DNA of 64,000 nucleotides. It comes from Umezawaea beigongshangensis. Its GTDB lineage: Bacteria > Actinomycetota > Actinomycetes > Mycobacteriales > Pseudonocardiaceae. The stretch covers positions 105,130 to 169,129 of the forward strand of contig NZ_JAEIOJ010000011.1 of assembly GCF_016464305.1 (NCBI RefSeq), read 5' to 3'. Every line of letters starts with the position of its first letter. Position 1 is the stretch's first letter. Under the pieces are notes generated by a model. The model was not told the origin of the DNA. It ran no database searches and worked only from the letters and a program-made list of their open reading frames with translations. This document shows, in pieces, positions 42,210 through 51,133 of the stretch. The translations under genes and the position numbers were made by a program.

Positions 42210-43557
42210 CGTCGCTGTCGAGGATCCGGTCGTAGGAGTACCAGGCGCCCAGCCACCGGCCGGCGGCCTCGTTGTCGGGGCCGGGGATGCGGGCCACCGA
42301 GAACCGCCCGTCACCGCGGGCTGCGCCCTGGTGGGTGGCGTTGAACGGGTACTCGTCGCACTGGTACTTGCCATCTTCGGTGTAGCCGGCGCCCCATTCG
42401 GCGACGCACGCCTTCACCGCCTCCGTCCGGTTCTGGTTGAAGTTGTTGAAGTACCACCGGGTGAGGGCTTCGCCGTCCACCGCGCCGGGAATGGTCTTGC
42501 CGTCGATGCGCGGAACGGTGAGCTGCGGCGATTGCATCGCGAGTCGGTAGTGCGCCGCCGACTCCGTCATCGCCGCGAATTCCGGGCGGCTCACCGGGAA
42601 GTGGATGACGGCCTTGACCCGACTGAAGATGGCGCCGTTGTTGCCGTTGAAGTTCAGGTAGTTGACGGTGTCGTACCGGACCTTCTGCGGCGGGCTGTCC
42701 TGCGTCTGGGGCCTGGAGCCGGGCAGCCCGACCACCCTGGCGGTGGCACGCGACCAGAAGTCCATGTAGCCGAGGCGGTTGGGGTTCTCCGGCGTCAACG
42801 CGGGGGCTGCGGAGGTGAATCGCGTGGTGTAGGTGGGCACTCGTTCCCACTGCCCCAACGACTTCTCCACCTCCGCGGGGTTCTGCGGGTCCTCGGTGCA
42901 CTCGTCGCCGTTGACCAGCGCCAAGCACTCCAGATCCAGTTTGAGGAAGGTCGCCTCCTTGAGCGCCTGGTTGTTGGACACGATCTCGTCCACGAACGTC
43001 ACGAACCGCACGGCCCGGTCACGCTCGGACCCGAACCCCAGGATCGTGACGCGAAAGGTCGACTTCACGACGAAGCAGGCCGATCCGATGCAGACCCGGT
43101 CGCCCTTCTCACCTCGCATGATGCGGCAGAACGCGTAGTGGTTCTTGATCCAGCCGTCGGCCGAACCGGCCTCGGCCGCGTGCTCCTGGCACTCGAAAGC
43201 ACTGGTGATGTAGTCGTACTCGAACGGTGGCGCGGACCAGTCCTGCGCGGTGACCTCCGGCGCGGAGTAGTGCGACCGGTAGGTCGCCGTCGCGTCGCGG
43301 TCCTCCTGCCGCAACTGCTCCAGACCGGGCCGCGGCCCGCTGCGGGCACCCGTGTCGTCGCTCGCCCCGACCTCGTTCGCCGGGAAGAACCGCAACTCCG
43401 AGGACACCACCGTGCCCTTGGACAACAGGTCCGGTGGAATCGCATCGGGATCCGCCGACGCGGGCGCAATCCCGCCCGCGATCATTCCCAACGCGGCCAG
43501 TGTCGTAACCAGAACGCGCATCCGGCCACGCCTCGACCATGTGATATGTGTTGTCAT
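42184..43557 (-). CDS. Secreted protein with C-terminal NucA/NucB nuclease-like domain
   Basis: 457 residues. Signal peptide around RVLVTTLAALGMIAGGIAPASA. The central region (VCIGSACFVVKSTFRVTILG, FVTFVDEIVSNN) is beta-rich. The C-terminus CDEYPFNATHQGAARGDGRF and NEAAGRWLGAWYSYDRILDSDAFHV has the same Asp-Glu-Tyr-Pro and Asp-x-Phe pattern as the LGFP protein at 34.5 kb. Two secreted NucA/NucB-like proteins within 9 kb suggest extracellular DNA use or competition; LGFP modules are absent here. The start at 43557 follows GAAGGCGAGCG. Confidence 0.78.
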   Translation of the reverse strand: MTTHITWSRRGRMRVLVTTLAALGMIAGGIAPASADPDAIPPDLLSKGTVVSSELRFFPANEVGASDDTGARSGPRPGLEQLRQEDRDATATYRSHYSAPEVTAQDWSAPPFEYDYITSAFECQEHAAEAGSADGWIKNHYAFCRIMRGEKGDRVCIGSACFVVKSTFRVTILGFGSERDRAVRFVTFVDEIVSNNQALKEATFLKLDLECLALVNGDECTEDPQNPAEVEKSLGQWERVPTYTTRFTSAAPALTPENPNRLGYMDFWSRATARVVGLPGSRPQTQDSPPQKVRYDTVNYLNFNGNNGAIFSRVKAVIHFPVSRPEFAAMTESAAHYRLAMQSPQLTVPRIDGKTIPGAVDGEALTRWYFNNFNQNRTEAVKACVAEWGAGYTEDGKYQCDEYPFNATHQGAARGDGRFSVARIPGPDNEAAGRWLGAWYSYDRILDSDAFHVDATP

Positions 43558-43809
43558 CGCTCGCCTTCGTCGTTGTGGACACAACAGCCCGAGAGGCCGC
43601 GAACAGAAAATCCCCCTAGCGCACGAAAGCGCTGAAAAACACAGGACCCCCGCCCCGGTGTGTGCCTCCCCAGCACCTTTGTGAAGCTACCAGCGCACGA
43701 CAAACCGAACAACACCTCGGAAATATTCCAAACCGAGCCGCATGAACGGTCGAGGTTCGGGCGGATGTTGTCGTCGATCGAATACCGGATGACGCAGCGG
43801 CGCCCCGAA

Positions 43810-44750
43810 TCATCGTCCATCAAGTCCAAGCGGTGGTTGGTGGTCGTAGGCGGTCAGTGATCGTTTGACGGGTTGGTCGGTGTGGTTGTTGTGCCAGATG
43901 GCGGCGGTCAGGGCGAGGACGCGGTGCAGGACGCGGATGATCACGCCGGGTGTGGTGCGTCCGCCGTGTCGTTCCAGGTCGAGGTGGGCCTTGAAGGTCT
44001 GGTTGATCGACTTGATGATCTGGCGCAGCAGCTCGAACAGCCGCGCCCCGGGCTGCGGGGCTTCGCCTTTGCGGGCCGGGGGCAGCAGCACGATCCCGGC
44101 CTCGGCCAGGGTGTGCTCGAACTCGCGGCCGCAGTAGTTGCGGTCGGCGATCAGGGTCTGGCCGGGCCGCTGCGCGACCAGGTCGAGGTCGACGGCCGAG
44201 AGGCCGAGCAGGGTGGTGCGCTCGTCGGCCTCGGTGCCGGTCAGAGCGAAGGTGATCGGCAGGCCGCCGGGGGTGCACAGCAGGTGCGGTCGCGGTCCCC
44301 AGAAGAAGCGGGAGTGCCAGGCGCAGTAGCCGTACTGCGCCCGTCCGGCCAGGTCCGAGCGCTTGGCGGTCCACCGGGAGCGGCCGCACTCCACCGGGGT
44401 GGAGTTGACCAGCCACACGTCGTCGGTCCACAGCGTGGTGTCCACCGCCAGCAGCCGGATCACCGCTTTGACCAGGCCGGTGGCGTGGCGCAGCCGCTTG
44501 TTGCAGCCGGACTGGCCGGGAAGGTGGCGAAACAGGTGGCGCAGGTGGGTGCGAGCGTGGCGCAGGCACCAGGCCTCGCCGGTGAACCAGTGCAGGGCCT
44601 GCATCACCGCCAGGGTGACCGGCTCCGCATCGGTCAACCTCGGCTTATACCGACCTTCGACCGCCAGGGGGCCAGGTGCGGCGCGTCCTTCAGCAGGTCG
44701 TCGGTTCTGACGTGGAGTGCGGTCGCGAGGGTGTCGATGTCGGTCGTCAC
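43810..44750 (-). pseudogene. IS982-family transposase, frameshifted
   Basis: The N-terminal frame starts GTG 44750 (VTTDIDTLATALHVRTDDLL, KDAPHLAPWR). After one base loss near 44.65 kb the main frame continues KPRLTDAEPVTLAVMQALHW, DDVWLVNSTPVECGRSR, YGYCAWHSRFFWGPRPHLL, LIADRNYCGREFE and SINQTFKAHLDLERHGGRT to the stop at 43810. The DDE residues seem present, so it was recently active. The longer open frame to 45414 is fortuitous. Confidence 0.85.
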
Positions 44751-44809
44751 AACCCGTACGTCGACACCCTCGCTTCGCGTCTGCAGGTGTCCCCCTTGGA
44801 CCTACTCGT

Positions 44810-45050
44810 CTGGACGAGGACTGTCCGGTGATCGAGGCACGCGCCAAGGCCGAGGGTGCGGCGATCGCGTGGGTCGACCAGTGCGGGCTGCGCTCCGACG
44901 CCGCACCGCCAGGCCGCTCGTGGGCGCCGAGGGGCAGGACTCCGATCGTGCGGGTGACCGGCAAACGCCTGAGGGTCAACGTCATGTCCGCGGTCGCCTC
45001 GTGCGGCGCGCTGTGGTTCGTCGTGTTCACCGAACGCTTCACGGCGCTGG
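44810..45050 (+). pseudogene. IS630-family transposase fragment
   Basis: The frame reads ARAKAEGAAIAWVDQCGLRSD, RSWAPRGRTPIVRVTGKRLR and VNVMSAVASCGALWFVVF, the central DDE region of IS630 enzymes. Neither the HTH part nor the final Glu region is present. It adjoins the IS982 5' end. Confidence 0.75.
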
Positions 45051-45265
45051 GATGCCGTTTGTGCTCGGGCCGGACGGTTCCTACGACGTGCACCTGAACC
45101 GGTTCGTCGGAGAGCTCGACTGCTGGGCCGCGAGGTCTGACCACACCAGGCAGGCCTACGCCCGTGACCTGATGCTGTTCGGTCGTTCTTGTGTCAGCAC
45201 CGCGGCGGCCGGTCGCTGTGGCACGCCGACCAGGGCGATCTTCGCGTGTACAAGCGGGCGCGGCG
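45050..45265 (+). pseudogene. Tyrosine recombinase (integrase) N-terminal fragment
   Basis: PFVLGPDGSYDVHLNRFVGE, LDCWAARSDHTRQAYARDLM and, after a frameshift, RGGRSLWHADQGDLRVYKRARR form the SAM-like N-terminal domain of phage/plasmid integrases (ELNRFFRELDSWGVRS ... YARDLMLF). The catalytic domain is missing. Confidence 0.65.
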
Positions 45266-45279
45266 CCGGGGTCGTCGGA

Positions 45280-45673
45280 GTGCGCGATCGGCCGCTCGGT
45301 CGCCGAGGCCGTGCGCAGCGCCTCGACCGGACGTGGAACGGACTCGTGCACCAGCACGCTGCGATCCGTACCCGCGACCTGCAACGAACGATGCGCTGAG
45401 TGCGCTGCCGCCACGACCGCGAAACCGACTCCGGCCTGGTGCGCTCGGCGATGGGCTCACCGTGCCTCGACAGCCCTGTCGAAGCGCGCAAGCCCACCGC
45501 CGGGTGGACCACGATCCCGATCGGGCGTTGTTGAGCTGCTCCTGGAGCGCGGTGCGCGCCTGACCGGCATTGGTGGTGTCGATGTCGCCGTTGAGCGCCG
45601 TGACCACCACGCCGTCGTGATCGACGGTCTCGGTGGTGAGATCTGGAACACCGTCACGTCGTACCCACGTCAT
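45280..45673 (-). pseudogene. STAS-domain anti-sigma factor antagonist, broken
   Basis: From ATG 45673: DLTTETVDHDGVVVTALNGD, IDTTNAGQARTALQEQLNNAR; a second frame gives IVVHPAVGLRASTGLS; a third gives VVAAAHSAHRSLQVAGTDRS and VLVHESVP. Together these are the STAS strands in order, with the phospho-acceptor loop (normally DSSG, here RASTG) damaged and two frameshifts. Confidence 0.65.
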
Positions 45674-45777
45674 CGTGCGCCGCCGGGCCGGGTGTTGCCT
45701 GGCTGTACGCCAGTTCGCGCTGTTCCCGATGGGCGGGTGAGTGGCGGCGTCGCAGTCGTGGGAGCCGACCCGGACGA

Positions 45778-47268
45778 CTACGTGAGATCGAAGGGGGCGG
45801 GGTAGTGGCCTTCCCAGATCTGGCGGGATGCCTGTTCGGGGTAGGGCAGAGTCTTCGACTCGGTGTCCAGGACGCGGGTGAGGTGCTCGCCGGGCCGGTG
45901 AGCGGACCAGCCCGCGTCGCCGGTGCTGACGAAGCGGACCCACGCCTCCTTGAGTTCGCGGGAGAGCGCCACGGCCTCGGGGGTGGGCTCTTCGCCGATG
46001 AGCTGGGTGCCGACGGGGCTGTCCAGCGTGCCGAACGCCAAGGGCACGTCGAGGCTGTGGCAGGCGCCCAGGATGCCGCCGAGGGCCGGGGCGACCCAGC
46101 ACAGTTCGAACAGGTAGGAGGTGCCGCCGACTGCGGCGTTCGCCTCGGCCAGCTTCTGCGACGGCATGCGGAAGAGGGCGTCGGAGTACACCGTCTCCAC
46201 CAGCTCCTCCGGGTCTGCCTGCGGGAACGCGGCACGGTAGGCCCGCGCGCCGTCCGGCTGCGGGGCGTGCAGTTCCAGGGCTGCGTGGGCGTCCTCCTCG
46301 GTGAAGGTGCCGTACCGGCCGCTCATGACGCTGAAGTACCGGAATTCGTCCCTGGTGTGGCCGACGAGCAGTTCGGTCCCGCTTGCGCGCGCGCCGGTCA
46401 GCGCGGGCCAAGGCGTTTCCGGGAGGACCTCGCCGTCGACGACGGGGCACAGCGCGGTGCCGGTCTCCGTGAGGCGTCCCCAGCTCTCCCGGTGCGCGTG
46501 GAGGCCGGCGTTGAAGGAGGTGAGCTCGGCGGCCAGGTGCCACGGGTCGATGTCGCGCAGGGCCTCGGCGGTGGGGGCCGCTGCGCCGAGCCGGTCCGCG
46601 AACGCGGCGGTGACCTGCCGTGCCAGCGCGGGGGTGCTGTGCAGCCCCGGCACCGAATGGGCGATGGCCCGCCGGAACAGGCCGCGCGCGGACTTCATCG
46701 TCAGCAGGGCGGCGACCGAGCCCGCCCCGGCGGACACCCCGCCCACGGTGACCCGGCCGGGGTCGCCTCCGAAGGCGGCGATGTTGCGCTGCACCCACTC
46801 CAGCGCCGCGATCTGGTCGAGGAATCCGCGGTTGGGCGGCACGTCGTCGAGGAACGCGAATCCCTCCGCGCCCACGCGGCAGTTGATGGTCACCACGACG
46901 ACTCCCGCCTCGGCCAGCGCTGCCGGGTCGTACATCGGGTCGCTCGACGCCGCCGAGAGGTAGCCCCCCACGGGGATCCAGACCAGCACCGGCAGTCCCG
47001 CCGCGCCGGGATCCGGGGTGCCGACGTTGAGCGTCAGCCAGTCGGTGCCCTGCGGGGGCACGTCGATCGGCAGGGACAACGGCGCCACGGGGCCGAACTC
47101 GACCGCCTGTCTCGTCCCCTCCCAGCGGTGCGGCGGCGCGGGCGCGGCGAAGCGGAGCGCTCCGGTCGGGGGCTGGGCGTAGGGGATGCCGCGGAACACC
47201 GCGTGCCCCTGCCGCCGGCGCCCCTGCACCACGCCTTGCGTGGTTCGTACCTTTGGCTGTTCGGACAT
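45778..47268 (-). CDS. Type B carboxylesterase/lipase family protein
   Basis: 496 residues: VVQGRRRQGHAVFRGIPYAQPP at the N-terminus, LPVLVWIPVGGYLSAASSDP (oxyanion region), the nucleophile elbow TVGGVSAGAGSVAALL (GxSxG with Val before Ser, where GESAG is usual), and a C-terminal CHSLDVPLAFGTLD with the catalytic His. No signal peptide, so cytosolic. It would hydrolyse esters of xenobiotics or small metabolites. Divergent from a TetR gene 95 bp away. Confidence 0.9.
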   Translation of the reverse strand: MSEQPKVRTTQGVVQGRRRQGHAVFRGIPYAQPPTGALRFAAPAPPHRWEGTRQAVEFGPVAPLSLPIDVPPQGTDWLTLNVGTPDPGAAGLPVLVWIPVGGYLSAASSDPMYDPAALAEAGVVVVTINCRVGAEGFAFLDDVPPNRGFLDQIAALEWVQRNIAAFGGDPGRVTVGGVSAGAGSVAALLTMKSARGLFRRAIAHSVPGLHSTPALARQVTAAFADRLGAAAPTAEALRDIDPWHLAAELTSFNAGLHAHRESWGRLTETGTALCPVVDGEVLPETPWPALTGARASGTELLVGHTRDEFRYFSVMSGRYGTFTEEDAHAALELHAPQPDGARAYRAAFPQADPEELVETVYSDALFRMPSQKLAEANAAVGGTSYLFELCWVAPALGGILGACHSLDVPLAFGTLDSPVGTQLIGEEPTPEAVALSRELKEAWVRFVSTGDAGWSAHRPGEHLTRVLDTESKTLPYPEQASRQIWEGHYPAPFDLT

Positions 47269-47363
47269 GACGATTCCTTCCCTGGAGTGGACCCAGGGTT
47301 GTAGGTCAGGTGTATTATGTCAATCGTATTGGAACAGTCCCGGGTGCTGGGGAGGGGCCGGCG

Positions 47364-47963
47364 ATGCCGAAGCAGGTGGATCACCGCGGACGCCGCGAAG
47401 CGATCGCCCGCGCACTGTGGCGGGTGGTGGAGCAGCGCGGCGTCACGCAGCTGACGATGCGCGTGGTGGCGCAGGAAGCGGGCATGTCACTCGGGCAGTT
47501 GCAGCACTACTTCGCCTCCCGGACCGCCATGCTCTCCTTCGCCATGGATTTCGCGTCCGAGCAGACCTCGGCGCGCGTGCACCGGGGGCTCGAAAAGCTC
47601 GGTGACCGTCCGCACCCCCGTGACGTGCTGCGACTGACGCTCGCGGAAATGCTTCCCCTGCATGCCGACGCCCGCGCGACCAGCCGGATGAGCGCCGCCT
47701 ACGTCCTGGAGGCGCTGCACGACGAGGCCGTGCACGAGCAGGCGCGCCGCGGCCTCGTCCAAGGGCGGACCCACGTCGAGCAGCTGGTTCGCCAGGCGAT
47801 CGCCGACGGGCACATCGACTCCGGCCGCGACCCGGCCACCGAGACCAACCTGCTCCTCGCCCTCACCGGCTTCACCTCCCTGATCGAACTCGACGTGATC
47901 GAGCCCCGGGACGCGCTCGCCGCGATCGACGTGCATCTGGACCGGCTGTTCGGGAGTACGTGA
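47364..47963 (+). CDS. TetR family regulator
   Basis: 199 residues: DHRGRREAIARALWRVVEQRG and HTH VVAQEAGMSLGQLQHYFASRTAMLSFAM. The ATG at 47364 follows GGGGAGGGGCC. It is divergent from the carboxylesterase, which is its likely target. The 95-bp intergenic region contains AT-rich TGTATTATGTCAATCGTATT, probably the operator/promoter core. Confidence 0.92.
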   Translation: MPKQVDHRGRREAIARALWRVVEQRGVTQLTMRVVAQEAGMSLGQLQHYFASRTAMLSFAMDFASEQTSARVHRGLEKLGDRPHPRDVLRLTLAEMLPLHADARATSRMSAAYVLEALHDEAVHEQARRGLVQGRTHVEQLVRQAIADGHIDSGRDPATETNLLLALTGFTSLIELDVIEPRDALAAIDVHLDRLFGST

Positions 47964-48036
47964 CCTGTCCCCGGACGCGGGGCGGGTGGGGACAAGCTCA
48001 GCACTGTGCTGTTCGGGGTTCGGATCTGGGGGAGGC

Positions 48037-48452
48037 CCGGTGGTGTGCTGGTTGGGCTGGCAGAACACGGATGTGGCGCGTTGTGGTCTGACCGATGCCG
48101 AGTGGGCCTTGATCGAGCCGCACGTGCCGGTGGCGGCCACCGGGCCGTTGCCGCGTCGGGTGCGGGATCAGTTCAACGGGATCCTGTGACGGTTTCGCAC
48201 CGGTTCTGGCTGGCGCGGTGTCCCCGAGCGGTACAGGCCGTGGTCGACCGTCTGCTCCCGGTTCAACACCTGGGTCGAGGCCGGGTTGTTCCAGGCGCTG
48301 GTGGGCGCGTCGATCGCCGAGGTCGCGTCCCGCGGGCAGGTCGGGCTGGAACTGGTCAGCGTGGATTCCACGGTTCGGCCCACCGGTTTTCGCGGACGGC
48401 CCTCTTGCCGTGGAGGTGCCGGAACCCTCGCCGTACTCGGGCGGGAGTGAGT
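48037..48452 (+). pseudogene. IS5-family transposase fragment with in-frame stop
   Basis: LTDAEWALIEPHVPVAATGP, LPRRVRDQFNGIL, an in-frame TGA at 48187-48189 where Trp is expected, then RFRTGSGWRGVPERYRPWST, FNTWVEAGLFQALVGA and LELVSVDSTV. The element stops at the first catalytic Asp region. Confidence 0.8.
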
Positions 48453-48529
48453 CGCTCGGCTGGTGCGGGACGTTCCCAAGGGCGGCGCGAATCGGCGACC
48501 GCGCCGCGGGCGAGACGGAGTTGGGTGTA

Positions 48530-48695
48530 AGCGGCGCCGACCGCCCGGGGCTTCGCCTCCTCGCGGACCACGACGAACCGCATGGTCACGATGTTCGATC
48601 CCGTCGGCTCTTGCAGGGCGATCGCCACGCACCCGCGGATCGCGTCGTCGGGCACCGGCCGGGTGAAGTCGAGGCGTTGCGGACCGCCCGCGTGG
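48530..48695 (-). pseudogene. Nitroreductase N-terminal fragment
   Basis: The minus-strand frame reads RLDFTRPVPDDAIRGCVAIA, LQEPTGSNIVTMRFVVVREE. This matches the FMN-binding start of nitroreductases (RxxxxxPVPDE...AxQAPTGSNxQ.W). The remainder is missing, cut by the transposase scrap. It lies just after the MerR gene. Confidence 0.6.
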
Positions 48696-48757
48696 GGAGA
48701 GCGACTGGTCCGGGTCGAGAACAGAGCAAGGTCACTCCGGTCACCCCGGGTGGAGAA

Positions 48758-49150
48758 TCATGTCGGTACGCGGGGCGCAGTCGTCGCAGCGATGGATCGG
48801 TCCATGGCGGCGATGTACCGGGTGAGGGCGTGGCGATGGTGCTCCAGCAGGGCGACGCGCTCGGCCATCCGATCGCGCTCACGCACGAGCATCTCGCGCA
48901 GCTCAGGATCGGGATCAGCGACAACGATCTCCTGGGGCTGGTTGAGGCACGGCAGCATGTCACCGATGATGCGCGTGGGGATGCCGGAGTTGAGCAGGCC
49001 GCGAATCTTCTTCACCCGATCCACCAGGTATTCGTCGTACTCTCGGTAGCCGTTCTGCTGCCGCCGCGGCGTGATGAGCCCTTGTTCCTCGTAGTAGCGC
49101 AGCATGCGCGTCGGGACCTCGGTGCGTTTCGCCAGTTCACCAATCTTCAT
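48758..49150 (-). CDS. MerR family regulator
   Basis: 130 residues: MKIGELAKRTEVPTRMLRYY, EEQGLITPRRQQNGYREYDE, then a long coiled-coil dimer helix. No Cys-rich effector loop, so an organic-ligand or redox-type MerR. The ATG at 49150 is fixed by GAGGAGGTGATT directly upstream. It faces the MFS pump/monooxygenase/reductase operon and probably activates it. Confidence 0.92.
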   Translation of the reverse strand: MKIGELAKRTEVPTRMLRYYEEQGLITPRRQQNGYREYDEYLVDRVKKIRGLLNSGIPTRIIGDMLPCLNQPQEIVVADPDPELREMLVRERDRMAERVALLEHHRHALTRYIAAMDRSIAATTAPRVPT

Positions 49151-49173
49151 AATCACCTCCTCGGCACCTGTGC

Positions 49174-49196
49174 AACCTTACAGTCATGTCAAGGTT
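49174..49196 (-). promoter_or_regulatory. MerR-type operator in the merR promoter
   Basis: AACCTT-N11-AAGGTT inverted repeat. On the minus strand it contains TTGACA (49192-49187). It shares TTGACAT and AAGGTTGCAC with the second site 56 bp away. Confidence 0.55.
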
Positions 49197-49229
49197 GACG
49201 GGGTGTGAGTGACCCCTCGTCTCTCGAGG

Positions 49230-49260
49230 TTGACATTCACATGGTGTGAAGGTTGCACGA
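49230..49260 (+). promoter_or_regulatory. Second MerR-type promoter/operator, towards the MFS operon
   Basis: TTGACA (49230-49235), then a 19-bp spacer holding the palindrome TTCACATGGTGTGAA (49236-49250), then GCACGA. A 19-bp spacer with a central palindrome is the hallmark of MerR-activated promoters. It points towards the MFS gene at 49580. Confidence 0.6.
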
Positions 49261-49579
49261 TGGTCGCATGGTCCGGACCAGCAACCTCCCACAACGCCGC
49301 CCGCAGAACGTGACACCGCGGACGATGCGGCGCACCCGTGTGGGCTTCGCGACGGGGCGCTGCGGTCATCGCCGCGAAGATCGTCGGCTGTTCGGGAAGC
49401 AGCGCCATCCTCGTAGACGATCACGGGTCGGTGAGTACCCACGCCCGACCGCCACCCACCCGGTTGTCCTTCGGGCGCCGACTTGTTCGGCCCGGACCTG
49501 ACTCCTGAGCGCCGACGACTCGCGCACGTCGCACCGCTTGATCCTCCTCTTCCGACTTCCTGAGACAGCGAGCACGCAC
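49261..49579. other. Leader region before the MFS gene without a supportable gene
   Basis: About 320 bp. Open frames on both strands lack family motifs. It may be a long untranslated leader or a decayed small gene. Confidence 0.4.
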
Positions 49580-51133
49580 ATGAGCACCCCACCAGAATCT
49601 GACGTCGCCGCTCCGGCACCGACGGTCCCCTCCGACGACCGGCTTCCGCCGGGCGTCGCCCTGGTCATCGGAATCCTGATCGTCTCGACGTTCATCGTCT
49701 TCCTCAACGAGTTGCTCCTGGGAGTCGCGCTTCCGACGCTGATCGAGGACTTCGGGGTCACCCCGAGCACCGGGCAGTGGGTCACGACCGGATTCCTGCT
49801 GACCATGGCCGTGCTGATCCCGGCCAGCAGTTTCGTGATGCGACGGTTCCCCATGCGAACGGTCTTCCTGGTCGCGCTGTCACTGTTCATCGTCGGGACG
49901 ACACTCGCCGCAATCGCGCCGACGTTCGGCGTCCTGGTGGCCGGCCGCGTCATCCAGGCCTCCGGCACCGCCGTCTTCCTGCCCCTGTTGATGACCACGA
50001 CCATGCGCCTGGTCCCCGTCGCTCGCCGAGGCCAGATGATGGCGATCACCACGGCCGTTCCGGCCGTGGCGCCGGCGGTCGGGCCGGCACTGTCAGGTCT
50101 CGTGCTGTCCACACTGAGCTGGCGCTGGCTGTTCATCCTGATGCTGCCGTTCGCGGTTGCTGCGCTGGCGCTGGGCGCGTGGAAGTTGCGCAACACCACG
50201 ACCCCGGAGCCGGTGGCTTTGGACGTGCCGTCGCTGCTGCTGTCCGCGCTCGGGTTCGGCGGCCTGGTCTACGGACTCTCCCTGATCGGCGAGGCGTCCT
50301 CCGGGCACACCTCCACCTCGCCGTACCTGCCGATCGCTGTGGGCCTGGCAGGCCTGGTGGCGTTCGTCCTCCGGCAGATTCCCCTGCAGCGTCGCGACAG
50401 CGCGTTCCTGGACATGCGGATCTTCCTCCGGAGGTCGTTCACCGCACCTCTCCTGACGATGCTCTTCGTCGCGGGCAACGGGATCGGCCTGCTGGTCGTG
50501 CTCCCGCTGGTGCTGACCCACGTCACCGGCCTGAGCACCCTGCAGCTCGGCCTCTTCCTGATCCCCGGCGGGGCCGCGATCTCGATCGTTGCGGCTGCGA
50601 GCGGCCGGGTGTACGACCGCTTCGGCCCACGCCCGTTGATGATCCCCGCCGCGATCGTCTGGCTGGCCGTCCTGTGGTTCCTCAGCCGGGTCGACGAGAG
50701 CACGAGCGTGGTCACGCTGATCGTCGCGTGGCTGGTGTTCACCAGCGCGCAGGCCGCGATGTGGGCGACGCTGACGACGAGTGCGATGGGTGGCCTGCGC
50801 CCCGAGCTCTACCCGCACGCCGCCTCGGCCTTCGCCACCGCCCAGCAGCTCGCCGGTGCCGCTTTCGGTGCGGTGTTCGTCTCGGCCTACACCATCGGTT
50901 CCGGTGCTCGGGACGCCGGCGTGCTCAGCACGGACCAGGCCACGTCCGCCGGACACGCCGCCTTCCTGACCGCCTGGGCCATCGGCCTGCTCGTGTTGGT
51001 GGGCGCCTTCTTCGTCCGTCGGACACCGAGTCCCGCCGCCGACGTGACGGTCGCGGCCGTGCCGGTCGGCGGCGAGGCGGTGGCTGACGCATCGGCCACC
51101 GACGCAGCGGTCGGCGAGACGGTGGCCCGGTGA
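49580..51133 (+). CDS. MFS drug transporter, DHA2 (EmrB/QacA) family
   Basis: 517 residues, about 14 hydrophobic helices. Motif A/C-like features include FLNELLLGVALPTLIEDFGV, STGQWVTTGFLLTMAVLIP, VAGRVIQASGTAVFLPLLM and AVAPAVGPALSGLVL. The ATG at 49580 (MSTPPESD) is preferred. The stop overlaps the GTG of the monooxygenase gene. Likely a proton-driven exporter of a toxic organic compound handled by the next genes. Confidence 0.92.
   Translation: MSTPPESDVAAPAPTVPSDDRLPPGVALVIGILIVSTFIVFLNELLLGVALPTLIEDFGVTPSTGQWVTTGFLLTMAVLIPASSFVMRRFPMRTVFLVALSLFIVGTTLAAIAPTFGVLVAGRVIQASGTAVFLPLLMTTTMRLVPVARRGQMMAITTAVPAVAPAVGPALSGLVLSTLSWRWLFILMLPFAVAALALGAWKLRNTTTPEPVALDVPSLLLSALGFGGLVYGLSLIGEASSGHTSTSPYLPIAVGLAGLVAFVLRQIPLQRRDSAFLDMRIFLRRSFTAPLLTMLFVAGNGIGLLVVLPLVLTHVTGLSTLQLGLFLIPGGAAISIVAAASGRVYDRFGPRPLMIPAAIVWLAVLWFLSRVDESTSVVTLIVAWLVFTSAQAAMWATLTTSAMGGLRPELYPHAASAFATAQQLAGAAFGAVFVSAYTIGSGARDAGVLSTDQATSAGHAAFLTAWAIGLLVLVGAFFVRRTPSPAADVTVAAVPVGGEAVADASATDAAVGETVAR

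Noticed and set aside
43810..45414. Single 534-residue gene ending in the IS982 transposase
   Set aside because: The N-terminal 220 residues overlap IS630, integrase and STAS remnants on both strands; the true transposase start is GTG 44750 in another frame.
45194..46798. 534-residue minus-strand frame through the esterase
   Set aside because: It is the wrong frame of the carboxylesterase joined to the STAS remnant start.
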